Assembly: GCA_944324205.1 (NCBI GenBank)
Contig: CALUVK010000024.1
Location: forward strand, 1 to 15,404
DNA from: Candidatus Gastranaerophilales bacterium
GTDB lineage: Bacteria > Cyanobacteriota > Vampirovibrionia > Gastranaerophilales > Gastranaerophilaceae
Direction of reading: 5' to 3'
DNA length: 15,404 nt
Below are positions 7,946 to 14,940 of the stretch, piece by piece. The translations under genes and the position numbers were made by a program. How positions within the stretch are numbered: the first letter of the stretch is position 1; the number at the start of each line of letters is the position of its first letter. The notes beneath the pieces are model-generated. The model did no database searches, was not told the origin of the DNA, and worked only from the letters and a program-made list of their open reading frames with translations.

Positions 7946-9282
7946 TCTTCGTTTTCTTCAACCTCTTTTTGGGGTTCTCTATATATTTGTAACTTGGTAA
8001 TTCTTGCGCCGTCTATTTCTGTTACAGTAAAAGTTAAACCATTGAATGAAACAGCATCGCCGATATTTGCAATTCTGCCTAAAAGTTTTACAACCAATCC
8101 TGCAATTGTATCAACATCATCTTCTTCAAATAAAGCTTCTTTTAAATCAAAGAATTTAACAAGCTCATCTATACGCATCATACCGTTTGCAAGATAAGTA
8201 TTTTCACCGATTTCTTCTATATCAGCTTCTACATCCTCATCAAATTCATCCTGAACATCCCCGATAATTTCTTCTAAAACATCCTCAAGGGTTATAAGCC
8301 CTGATGTTCCGCCAAACTCATCTATTACAACGGCCATTTGTATATGACGTTTTTTAAATTCAATAACCAGATTATCCAATGTCATTGTCTCAGGAACGAG
8401 CATCAACGGACGTATAATTTTTTTCATTGAATAATTTTCTTTAGTCATAGCTAAAGAATATAAATCTTTAACATGAATAAATCCTAAAATTTTATCAATA
8501 TTTTCTTCATACACAGGATAACGGGTATACTGATTCTCCATTGCGACTTTGTTTAGTTCTTCAAAAGAAATGTCGTTAGGAATACATACCATATCCGTTC
8601 TCGGTATCATAACCTGTTTTGCCATCAAGTCTGAAAACTTAAACATATTATGAAGCATTTCAGCTTCTGTTTCATTTAATACGCCTTCATTATAGCTTGC
8701 ATCAACAAGCATATCTAATTCTTCTGTTGAATGAACCAGAGATGCGTCCTCTGAATTAGCATGGCATGCTGCAAGAATTTTGTTTCCCGACACTTCCAGA
8801 AGCCATACGAAAGGCTTAAATACAGTGATAAACACATCCATTGGAGTTGAAATCAGAAGAGCTAAAGTCTCCGGATGTCTTAAAGATATACATTTAGGTA
8901 ATTGTTCACCCAATAATACGTGGAAATATGTTACAAGTACAAATGATATTGGAACCGCAACTGCATGGGCTGTAATTACACTGTGTGAAGCAAAAAATAT
9001 TTGAAATATCGGTTCAATTAACTGAACAATAGTAGATTCTGCAACCCAACCAAGAGCAATACTTGCAATTGTTACACCAAGCTGTGCCGCTGCTAACATT
9101 TTATTGACGTCATTAACTAATTTCAATGCTCTTTTTGCATTAGAATTTCCTTCGTTACATAACTGTTCCAGTCTTGTTTTTCTGACTTTCACTAAAGAAA
9201 ATTCCGCTGCCACAAAAAAACCGTTAACAAAAAGTAAAAATAAAATTATAAAAATATTTATAAAAATGTCTGTCAGACTCAT
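7939..9282 (-). CDS. CNNM/CBS/CorC-HlyC domain membrane protein (hemolysin C-like family)
   Basis: The 447-residue protein has the family's full architecture. An N-terminal CNNM (DUF21) membrane domain (about residues 1-185, three to four helices) starts with NGFFVAAEFSLVKVRKTRLE (20-39). A pair of CBS domains follows (about 222-345, with RTDMVCIP, TRYPVYEENIDKILGFIHV and DEFGGTSGLITLEDVLEEII). A C-terminal CorC_HlyC domain covers about 358-440. Family members sit in the inner membrane and are linked to Mg2+ or Co2+ efflux. The name hemolysin is historical, and toxicity should not be inferred. The start at 9282 has a GAGAG site and a good upstream promoter, so the gene is probably transcribed alone. 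Its last residues are Glu-rich (EVEENEEA). Confidence 0.93.
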   Translation of the reverse strand: MSLTDIFINIFIILFLLFVNGFFVAAEFSLVKVRKTRLEQLCNEGNSNAKRALKLVNDVNKMLAAAQLGVTIASIALGWVAESTIVQLIEPIFQIFFASHSVITAHAVAVPISFVLVTYFHVLLGEQLPKCISLRHPETLALLISTPMDVFITVFKPFVWLLEVSGNKILAACHANSEDASLVHSTEELDMLVDASYNEGVLNETEAEMLHNMFKFSDLMAKQVMIPRTDMVCIPNDISFEELNKVAMENQYTRYPVYEENIDKILGFIHVKDLYSLAMTKENYSMKKIIRPLMLVPETMTLDNLVIEFKKRHIQMAVVIDEFGGTSGLITLEDVLEEIIGDVQDEFDEDVEADIEEIGENTYLANGMMRIDELVKFFDLKEALFEEDDVDTIAGLVVKLLGRIANIGDAVSFNGLTFTVTEIDGARITKLQIYREPQKEVEENEEA

Positions 9283-9314
9283 TTACTCTCAATTACCTTC
9301 AAATTGTACATCTG

Positions 9315-9343
9315 ATTTTACACTATACAAGAAATTTTTGCAA
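9315..9343 (-). promoter_or_regulatory. Sigma-70-type promoter for the CNNM/CBS gene
   Basis: On the minus strand, TTGCAA (9338-9343) and TAAAAT (9315-9320) are separated by exactly 17 bases (4/6 and 5/6 matches). Transcription would start near 9308, about 25 bases before the ATG at 9282. The remaining intergenic stretch up to 9415 holds no gene I can support. Confidence 0.58.
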
Positions 9344-9415
9344 TAGAGCAGACAAGCTTTAAGACTTAGAATACTAATTTTGAAAAGTTATTTTGCAAAA
9401 AACACGCATATTTTA

Positions 9416-10120
9416 TTATGTCGCAAAAACAGATTTTACATAATAGTTCTCGTCATTTTCCAATTTATTTCTTAATTTTGGAAATTTTTCAGACTCAAGA
9501 AGTATTTGAGCAGTTTTTTCTCTGATTGTATATTCTTTTTGGTCTGTACACTGACTCAAAACCTCAAACAACACTTCATCATCTAAGTATTTATAAAAAT
9601 TTTTTAATGTCTCAAGGCACCAATATAACTTAAAAAGTTGTTTATTAATAACATATTTTTTATCTCTAAAAATAAAACTGTCCAGAGTTTTTAAAGCTTC
9701 AAATGCAAACTTAGAAATTATATTTGAATAATTCTCTGCAAAATTCTCTACATTTTTCATTAAACAGGCAGAATCTACAACAAGCCTGCAAATATTGGCA
9801 TTAATATCAATTGTAGCATCCGCAAAGATTTCCGGAAAATTAAAAAATGCTCTTAACTCACTATTTTCAATCAATATTTGATAAATTTTAAGAGCAACAG
9901 CTTCTCTTATTTTTCCATCACAACCTGTTAAATTTGAAACAAGAACTTTAGCATCATCGGGTGAAAAAACTCCATCCAATTTTAAAGCTGCAATCTGTTT
10001 TTGAGGTATATTACCACTACTTAACATTTCAATCAATTCTGCATGCGAAAAATTTTTATCACACATTTCACAAGCTTCATAAAAATTTGTGTCTAAATTT
10101 GCATAAAAACCTGTATTCAA
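9416..10120 (-). CDS. HEAT-like helical repeat protein, unknown role
   Basis: The 234-residue protein is predicted to be almost wholly alpha-helical. The stretch around QKQIAALKLDGVFSPDDAKV and LTGCDGKIREAVALKIYQIL (about residues 41-83), and again YTIREKTAQILLESEKF near the C-terminus, looks like HEAT-type repeats, which act as protein-binding scaffolds. There is no signal peptide or enzyme motif. The open frame continues upstream to 10249, with an ATG at 10153. That ATG lies inside an extended -10 element (TGTTATGAT) and has no ribosome binding site. A TTG at 10120 is preceded six bases upstream by AGGGAT and sits about 22 bases after the predicted transcript start, so it is preferred here. 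If the promoter call is wrong, the ATG at 10153 adds 11 residues. Confidence 0.68.
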   Translation of the reverse strand: MNTGFYANLDTNFYEACEMCDKNFSHAELIEMLSSGNIPQKQIAALKLDGVFSPDDAKVLVSNLTGCDGKIREAVALKIYQILIENSELRAFFNFPEIFADATIDINANICRLVVDSACLMKNVENFAENYSNIISKFAFEALKTLDSFIFRDKKYVINKQLFKLYWCLETLKNFYKYLDDEVLFEVLSQCTDQKEYTIREKTAQILLESEKFPKLRNKLENDENYYVKSVFAT

Positions 10121-10148
10121 ATCTTTATCCCTGTTATTGTATAATATT

Positions 10149-10157
10149 ATCATAACA
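10149..10157 (-). promoter_or_regulatory. Extended -10 promoter element for the HEAT-like gene
   Basis: The minus strand reads TGT followed by TATGAT, an extended -10 motif (TGn plus a 5/6 hexamer). No good -35 is visible, which is typical of extended -10 promoters. The predicted transcript start is near 10142, which places the AGGGAT ribosome binding site (10127-10132) in a short leader. Confidence 0.45.
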
Positions 10158-10222
10158 TAAGGTATAATGAATTTGGAATAAAAAATAGTTTTAATGTATG
10201 ATAAGCGAAAGGAAAAATGCTG

Positions 10223-10241
10223 TATAATATTCCTTAAGGAG
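10223..10241 (+). promoter_or_regulatory. -10 box and ribosome binding site of the 54-residue gene
   Basis: A perfect TATAAT (10223-10228) is followed by an AAGGAG ribosome binding site (10236-10241), six bases before the ATG at 10248. A matching -35 is not clear. The ribosome binding site lies in a perfect 10-base palindrome, TCCTTAAGGA (10231-10240). The strong site decides the start at 10248 over the longer open frame that begins at 10194. Confidence 0.55.
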
Positions 10242-10247
10242 ACTATC

Positions 10248-10412
10248 ATGAATATATTTGAGACAATAATAAATAAAATTTTAATTTTTGAAAAAGAACC
10301 GCAAAAAATAGGGCTTTCTCAACTCAAAGAACCTGCTATAGTAAAAAAAACAGAGCCTTCTATAAAGAATAAAGATGTGAAGCTTTCTGATTTAATGCGC
10401 CGTGCCGGTTAA
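10248..10412 (+). CDS. Small 54-residue protein, unknown function
   Basis: A short gene with a textbook AAGGAG site at the right distance, encoding MNIFETIINKILIFEKEP, a Lys-rich middle and the C-terminus DVKLSDLMRRAG. The N-terminal 15 residues could form an amphipathic helix; the rest is charged, with no Cys, no signal peptide and no membrane segment. It lies 46 bp upstream of tmk on the same strand and diverges from the HEAT-like gene. The ribosome binding site makes translation likely, but I cannot assign a function. It could be a small regulator or adaptor, with the basic tail as the binding part; that is speculation. Confidence 0.65.
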   Translation: MNIFETIINKILIFEKEPQKIGLSQLKEPAIVKKTEPSIKNKDVKLSDLMRRAG

Positions 10413-10424
10413 ATCAACATAGGA

Positions 10425-10452
10425 TTGTAAACTTATATTTATTTAATAAAAT
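10425..10452 (+). promoter_or_regulatory. Candidate promoter giving a leaderless tmk transcript
   Basis: TTGTAA (10425-10430) and TAAAAT (10447-10452) are separated by 16 bases (4/6 and 5/6 matches). The -10 ends only six bases before the tmk ATG at 10459, so the transcript would begin at or next to the start codon. The absence of any ribosome binding site before this ATG fits. The region is very AT-rich, so the match could be chance. Confidence 0.45.
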
Positions 10453-10458
10453 ATTTAT

Positions 10459-11067
10459 ATGCAAAGAGGATTATTTATAACTTTTGAAGGCGCTGACGGG
10501 TGTGGTAAAACAACACAAATAAAGCTTCTCGACGAATATTTACGTTCTTGCGGAAAATCGACGCTCCTGACGCGGGAACCCGGAGCCAAAGGGCTTGGAG
10601 TCAAATTAAGAGAAATTCTTCTAAATTATGATGGTGAAGTTTCTCCTAATTGTGAATCTTTTCTATTTCTTGCAGATAGAGCACAACATGTTGATTGTAT
10701 AATAAAACCTGCTATTAATGAAGGAAAAATTGTCTTATGCGATAGACATACCGACTCTACGGTAGCTTATCAGGGTTACGGCCGTGGAATTGATATTAAT
10801 AGAATAAAGATACTTAATGAAATCGCAGTGAATGGCTTAACCCCTGATTTAACTTTGATTTTTGATATTGATATAGAAACTTCACTCTCCAGAGTAGGAC
10901 AAGAAAAAGACAGAATGGAATCTGCAGGAGTTGATTTTTTTAACAGAGTAAGAAACGGATATCTTGAAATCGCCAAACAGGAACCTGACAGAGTAAAGAT
11001 TATAAATGCTTCTGATACAATAGAAAATATACATAACAAAGTTTTGGAATTAATTAAAAAATTATGA
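10459..11067 (+). CDS. tmk: Thymidylate kinase
   Basis: Tmk phosphorylates dTMP to dTDP in the cytoplasm, an essential step in dTTP supply. The 202-residue protein has the usual length and motifs. The P-loop GADGCGKT covers residues 11-18. TREPG (38-42) is the dTMP-binding segment with its conserved Glu-Pro-Gly. A DRAQH motif follows at about 73-77, and the DRHTDSTVAYQGYGRG block lies before the lid. No Shine-Dalgarno sequence precedes the ATG at 10459; a -10 box ends six bases upstream, suggesting leaderless translation. The stop overlaps the prfB start as ATGA, so the two genes are translationally coupled. Confidence 0.97.
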   Translation: MQRGLFITFEGADGCGKTTQIKLLDEYLRSCGKSTLLTREPGAKGLGVKLREILLNYDGEVSPNCESFLFLADRAQHVDCIIKPAINEGKIVLCDRHTDSTVAYQGYGRGIDINRIKILNEIAVNGLTPDLTLIFDIDIETSLSRVGQEKDRMESAGVDFFNRVRNGYLEIAKQEPDRVKIINASDTIENIHNKVLELIKKL

Positions 11068-12131
11068 ATATACAAGAACTTGAAGAACGTTTGAATAAAA
11101 ATAAACAAGGAATTAATTTTGAAGACCTAAAAAAAAATCTGGATAAACTGGAAGCACAATTGCAAACGCCGGAAGTATGGTCAAATCAGAATCTTGCCTC
11201 TGAATTAGGACAAAAAACACGTGAAATTAAAGAAACGTTAGAAATGTTTTCAAGGTGGGAAAATTTTATAGAAGATGCTAAGACTGCGCAAGAAATTGAC
11301 GACGATGAACTTCTTAAAGAGAGTGAAACTAACCTTGATATTTTAGCAAAAGAACTTGATAAATATGAAGTTCGGAGAATGTTGTCGGGTGAATATGATG
11401 AAGCTGACGCATTTTTATCTATTAATGCCGGTGCCGGAGGAACAGATGCTCAGGATTGGGCGGAAATGCTTCTTAGAATGTATACAAGATGGGCCGAATC
11501 TAAGGGTTGGAATGTTGAACTTATTGATAAGTCTGACGGAGAAGAAGCCGGTATAAAGTCTGCAACCATAAAAATTTCAGGGAAATATGCTTATGGATAT
11601 GCAAAAGCAGAAAAGGGAGTGCATAGACTTGTTAGGATTTCACCATTTAATGCTAACGGAAAACGACAGACAAGTTTTGCTTCCTGTGAAGTTTCACCAA
11701 TAATACCTGATTATGAAAAAACTATTATAATACCACCGGAAGATATCGAGGTGGATACTATGCGCTCAGGCGGCGCCGGCGGACAGAATGTTAATAAGGT
11801 TGAAACAGCAGTGAGAATTTTGCATAAACCGACAGGTATCGTTGTAAAGTGCCAGCAAGAACGTTCGCAGCTGCAAAATAAAGAAAATGCAATGCAAATG
11901 CTTGCTTCAAAACTGTTAGAATTGCGCCAGAGAGAACATGAAAAAAAACTTGCAGAACTAAAGGGAGAAAATTTTGATATAAACTTTGGTTCACAAATAA
12001 GATCTTATGTATTTCATCCATACAAATTAGTAAAAGATCACCGAACCGGCTATGAAGCTGGAAATGTGGATGCTGTTATGAATGGTGACATTGATGATTT
12101 TATTGAAGCCTATTTAAAAACTGTAGTTTAG
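11064..12131 (+). CDS. prfB: Peptide chain release factor 2 (RF2), no programmed frameshift
   Basis: RF2 ends translation at UAA and UGA codons. The 355-residue protein has the SPF codon-recognition tripeptide (residues 193-195), which marks RF2 rather than RF1. It also has the catalytic GGQ (239-241) within RSGGAGGQNVNKVETA. Most bacterial prfB genes have an in-frame UGA near codon 25 that needs a +1 frameshift. Here the frame is open throughout: the equivalent position (around codons 16-18, 11109-11117) reads GGA ATT AAT. A purine-rich AAGGA (11107-11111) remains just before it. The start is an ATGA overlap with tmk and has no separate ribosome binding site. The gene ends nine bases before the stop of the convergent LolA-like gene. 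Confidence 0.97.
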   Translation: MNIQELEERLNKNKQGINFEDLKKNLDKLEAQLQTPEVWSNQNLASELGQKTREIKETLEMFSRWENFIEDAKTAQEIDDDELLKESETNLDILAKELDKYEVRRMLSGEYDEADAFLSINAGAGGTDAQDWAEMLLRMYTRWAESKGWNVELIDKSDGEEAGIKSATIKISGKYAYGYAKAEKGVHRLVRISPFNANGKRQTSFASCEVSPIIPDYEKTIIIPPEDIEVDTMRSGGAGGQNVNKVETAVRILHKPTGIVVKCQQERSQLQNKENAMQMLASKLLELRQREHEKKLAELKGENFDINFGSQIRSYVFHPYKLVKDHRTGYEAGNVDAVMNGDIDDFIEAYLKTVV

Positions 12132-12140
12132 ATATTGTAA

Positions 12141-12647
12141 TTAATTTTTAAAACTAATTTTCGTTTTACCGGAATCAACTGTTAAAATAACTATTTTTGT
12201 TATCATATCAGAATTACCTTCAACTTCAATTGATTTCAAATATTTACTGACCTGTGATTCTTTCTTAGGCGTTAAACCCAGTGTCCATCCGTCTTTGTAA
12301 TAAAACTGAAAATCTTTTTCCAGTTTTGAATAGGATTTGTTTGAAATTGCGGATATTACATTATTAATCTGTTTGTACTCTCTTGAGTTATAAGAAGTTG
12401 TGCTCTTTATCGGATAAAGCGTGTAAAAAGTCACGCCTTTATTTTTTTCATACTTAAAATCTCCTGCAGATTTCAGCATAATATCAGATTTTGGTAAAAA
12501 TTTTTCTTGCACAAATTTGCAGGAAACATCTCCGTATTGCGGAAGCTTTGATGCAAAATCTTCAAGTTTTTGCGGGTTATCGAACACGCTTGCTCCGGCG
12601 GAGAGTGTAATCATTATTCCTAATAGTATTCCGTAAATTTTATTCAT
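12141..12647 (-). CDS. LolA-like outer-membrane lipoprotein carrier, periplasmic
   Basis: The 168-residue protein begins with a Sec-type signal peptide (a short basic start, then a hydrophobic core about residues 5-20 with SAGA). The mature part has LolA features: a helix with LEDFASKL, the CKFVQEKFLP segment (F-x-Q-x-K-type motif, about 43-52), SAGDFKYEKNKG (60-71) and a following beta-rich region. LolA-fold proteins carry lipids or lipoproteins across the periplasm. A dedicated copy of this type occurs in aryl-polyene-type clusters, and the neighbours here support that reading over a housekeeping LolA. It is the last gene of the four-gene operon. Its start at 12647 overlaps the thioesterase stop by eight bases. 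Confidence 0.8.
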   Translation of the reverse strand: MNKIYGILLGIMITLSAGASVFDNPQKLEDFASKLPQYGDVSCKFVQEKFLPKSDIMLKSAGDFKYEKNKGVTFYTLYPIKSTTSYNSREYKQINNVISAISNKSYSKLEKDFQFYYKDGWTLGLTPKKESQVSKYLKSIEVEGNSDMITKIVILTVDSGKTKISFKN

Positions 12648-13050
12648 TATAATCCTCTATTGCTTTTATTAATTTTTCAGGTGCGTTATATAATGTCGAA
12701 CCGTTTTTTACACTTACGGCCATTTGCATTGTACCGGCCGTAAGAATTTTTTCATCTTTCAAATAAATATTATATTTAATAATTATTGCAGGCTCAAGCT
12801 CTTTCAAAATACATTCAACCGTAAGTTCTTCTCCGAATTTTGCTGATTTTATATATTTTAAATCCATTTTGGCAATCGGATACATAACACCGTCATTATA
12901 CATATCATCATATGTATATTTTAGTTTGCTAAAAAAATCACATCTTGCTTCTTCAAGATATTTGATATAATTGCCATGCCAGACAATATTCATCGGGTCT
13001 AAATCGTAGAATGGTACTTTTATTTTGGTTTTTGTAATTATTTGTTTCAT
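12640..13050 (-). CDS. 4HBT/YbgC-type acyl thioesterase
   Basis: This 136-residue hot-dog-fold thioesterase belongs to the 4-hydroxybenzoyl-CoA thioesterase group. The signature lies at about residues 14-36: FYDLDPMNIVWHGNYIKYLE followed by EAR. The second Asp (Asp18) corresponds to the catalytic Asp of the family. Such enzymes hydrolyse acyl-CoA or acyl-ACP thioesters. It sits between the acyl ligase/dehydratase fusion (9 bp gap) and the LolA-like gene (8 bp overlap), the same company this thioesterase type keeps in aryl-polyene clusters, where it is thought to release or edit acyl chains. The substrate here is unknown. Confidence 0.88.
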   Translation of the reverse strand: MKQIITKTKIKVPFYDLDPMNIVWHGNYIKYLEEARCDFFSKLKYTYDDMYNDGVMYPIAKMDLKYIKSAKFGEELTVECILKELEPAIIIKYNIYLKDEKILTAGTMQMAVSVKNGSTLYNAPEKLIKAIEDYNE

Positions 13051-13059
13051 AAATTTTTC

Positions 13060-14511
13060 CTATAAATAATTTTTTAACGGGAAAATTCCGCTTGAATAAG
13101 TACGTTCAGTATCTTCATATCTAAAACTTACTCCGGTTTCGGTTTTTGTAAGTTTAAGTTTAATAATTTTATCAGGTTTTATTATGTTAGAAAATTTAAC
13201 TCTTCTGATTTGTCCCTGTCTGCATTCAATGTTGAAGGCTTCTTTTATAAAAAAGTCCGCATAGAAAAATTGAACGACGCCGGCTAAAATCGGCATTCCC
13301 TCAAAATGTCCTTTGAAAAAGTTACTGTTTTTCAAGAAACAAAGTTCAAACTCTGCCGCATCTTTTTCACAAGTTCTTGAGAGAACAAGCGGAAGAGTTA
13401 AATTAAGGTTAAAAATAGTTTTAATTTTATCAATATCAACTTTGCCTCGTTGATTTTTTGGGATTTCATCAAAAAATTTCCATCTTTGCGGAATTACTTC
13501 AAATTTATCGTTCAGATTATGTTTAAGAAGTTTTATAAGATTAAGAGTCCCGTTTTCTAAAACAAAATTCTGTCCTTTTTGTGTTAAAACCGTAAAAGCT
13601 CCTATTTTTCCGCCGGTATCAAGACAAAATACATCATTTATCAAATCACATTTTCTGATTTCAGATTCTATGTTATCCGCTAAAATCCTTTTTTCCTGAA
13701 CTTTTAAAATCCTGTCGCATCTTCCGAGAAGTTCAATCCCATTTCCGAATACCTTAATTCTGTCACCTATTTCCTGAACGGGTTCATATGCGTATGCCGT
13801 AGAAAGTCTTGTTCCGCTATCTCCCGTTGAAAAGATTTTTACTCCCCTGAAAAGCTTTATTCTTTTATCTTCAGGATTTTCACGCCAGCCTATAGAGTTG
13901 GTTTCCGTGCTTCCGTATAAATCAATTACACGATTAGCGATTTTTAAGGCGTATTTATATGTTTCGTCTTTAAGCTTAGAACCTGCACTGATTATGATTT
14001 TCGGTTTAACTTCGACTTTTTCGTCATACTTTCTTAATGAATCAAGAAATGACGGAGATGTAATAAGAACGGCATTTTCTGTCTTTATATCTTCCGGATA
14101 ATTAATTCTGTCAATATTTATTACGGAGCCTGTGTTTAGGGGCAAAATAAAATGAAAACACATTCCGAAAATATGTTTGAGTGTGGTTGTTGAGATGAAT
14201 TCCATATTTTCGGCAAGCCTGAGTTCTTCATACATATCGTGAGTTTCCAGCAGCATATTTTTAACCGATTTTTTTATGCATTTGCTTTCATTTGCGGTAG
14301 AACCGCTGGTTTTGAATTCTATTACATCATTTGATGAATTTACGGTTTTATTCAGAAAATCAATAATATCTTTAAGATTTTCATTATTTTCAATTTCTTT
14401 TCCGAACATATTTTTGACATCTTTTACCGTATATTCTCTTTTTGCACTTTTGAGAATAACTTTATTATCAAATCTGTCAGTTAAAAAATATTCGTAAAAT
14501 TTATCAGTCAT
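13060..14511 (-). CDS. AMP-forming acyl ligase fused to an ApeI/FabZ-like dehydratase domain
   Basis: This is a two-domain protein of 483 residues. Residues 1 to about 365 form an ANL-superfamily adenylating enzyme. TSGSTANESKCIKKS (68-82) is a divergent phosphate-binding loop, YGSTE (199-203) is the A5 motif, GRCDR (263-267) is the hinge motif, and NQRGKVD (353-359) carries the A10 lysine (Lys357). Residues about 375-483 form a hot-dog domain with GHFEGMPILAGVVQ (401-414), the FabZ/FabA-like active-site helix with His402. The first domain should activate a carboxylic acid, and the second may dehydrate 3-hydroxyacyl-ACP. Both activities occur together in aryl-polyene-type clusters, usually as neighbouring genes. 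The start at 14511 overlaps the preceding gene by eight bases. The ligase half is short for an acyl-CoA synthetase, as in that cluster type. Confidence 0.87.
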   Translation of the reverse strand: MTDKFYEYFLTDRFDNKVILKSAKREYTVKDVKNMFGKEIENNENLKDIIDFLNKTVNSSNDVIEFKTSGSTANESKCIKKSVKNMLLETHDMYEELRLAENMEFISTTTLKHIFGMCFHFILPLNTGSVINIDRINYPEDIKTENAVLITSPSFLDSLRKYDEKVEVKPKIIISAGSKLKDETYKYALKIANRVIDLYGSTETNSIGWRENPEDKRIKLFRGVKIFSTGDSGTRLSTAYAYEPVQEIGDRIKVFGNGIELLGRCDRILKVQEKRILADNIESEIRKCDLINDVFCLDTGGKIGAFTVLTQKGQNFVLENGTLNLIKLLKHNLNDKFEVIPQRWKFFDEIPKNQRGKVDIDKIKTIFNLNLTLPLVLSRTCEKDAAEFELCFLKNSNFFKGHFEGMPILAGVVQFFYADFFIKEAFNIECRQGQIRRVKFSNIIKPDKIIKLKLTKTETGVSFRYEDTERTYSSGIFPLKNYL

Positions 14512-14917
14512 ACTTTCTCTTAAAAATCATTCTTATAGTATATTCTACTCCAAATAACAGTCCAACTAAAATATATGAGATAATTCCGTTATATAAAGCC
14601 CAGATTTCTTTTGACATAAATATTGTAGCGGCTGATATAAGAAAATTTAAAAACATAAATACAGACCAGATATAAGTGAGTTTTCTTGTATAATCTAAAA
14701 CCCAGGGTTTTGCATCCGGCTCCATAGAGAGTGCAAGTTTTTGAATAACTGTTTGTTTCTGAAAAATTGATGAAAAAAATATAATAAACAAACCTAAATT
14801 CACAATCGGCGGATAGAATTTGAAAAAAATCCAATCCGTGAAATGGAATGCAATAATAATCAATAACATTCCAATAAACGGCAGGAGAGATTTTATTATA
14901 TTAAAACATTTATTCAT
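14504..14917 (-). CDS. COG4648-type small membrane protein
   Basis: The 137-residue protein has four hydrophobic segments (about residues 10-27, 35-50, 85-102 and 107-127). The middle loop EPDAKPWVLDYTRKLTYIW (65-83) and the block WALYNGIISYILVGLLFGVEY (106-126) match the COG4648 family of predicted inner-membrane proteins. These accompany acyl ligases, thioesterases and LolA-like genes in aryl-polyene and related polyketide/fatty-acid clusters. The biochemical role of the family is not established to my knowledge. It is the first gene of the four-gene operon, diverging from fusA. AAAGAG just upstream of the ATG is a weak ribosome binding site. Confidence 0.85.
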   Translation of the reverse strand: MNKCFNIIKSLLPFIGMLLIIIAFHFTDWIFFKFYPPIVNLGLFIIFFSSIFQKQTVIQKLALSMEPDAKPWVLDYTRKLTYIWSVFMFLNFLISAATIFMSKEIWALYNGIISYILVGLLFGVEYTIRMIFKRKYD

Positions 14918-14934
14918 AGACTCTTTATTTTTTT

Positions 14935-14940
14935 ATTATA
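14935..14940 (-). promoter_or_regulatory. Candidate -10 box for the 14917-12141 operon
   Basis: A perfect TATAAT on the minus strand lies 18 bases upstream of the first ATG of the operon, giving a very short leader. No good -35 is visible, and the stretch is nearly all A and T, so support is weak. The 14918-15141 gap also holds the fusA leader, where I could not fix a promoter. It contains a small ACTG-GAAA-CAGT hairpin (15090-15101) of uncertain meaning. Confidence 0.3.

Noticed and set aside
7939..9282. Reading the CNNM/CBS protein as a hemolysin toxin
   Set aside because: The domain order is that of ion-transport-linked CorC/HlyC-family proteins; the hemolysin label is historical and nothing here suggests secretion or toxicity.
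9416..9440. Terminator for the HEAT-like gene
   Set aside because: Sequence after the stop has a T-run but no stem worth naming, so no terminator was called.
11107..11120. Possible active RF2 frameshift site (AAGGA followed by TTTTGA)
   Set aside because: The TGA is out of frame with prfB and the main frame is open through it, so no shift is needed; at most it is a relic.
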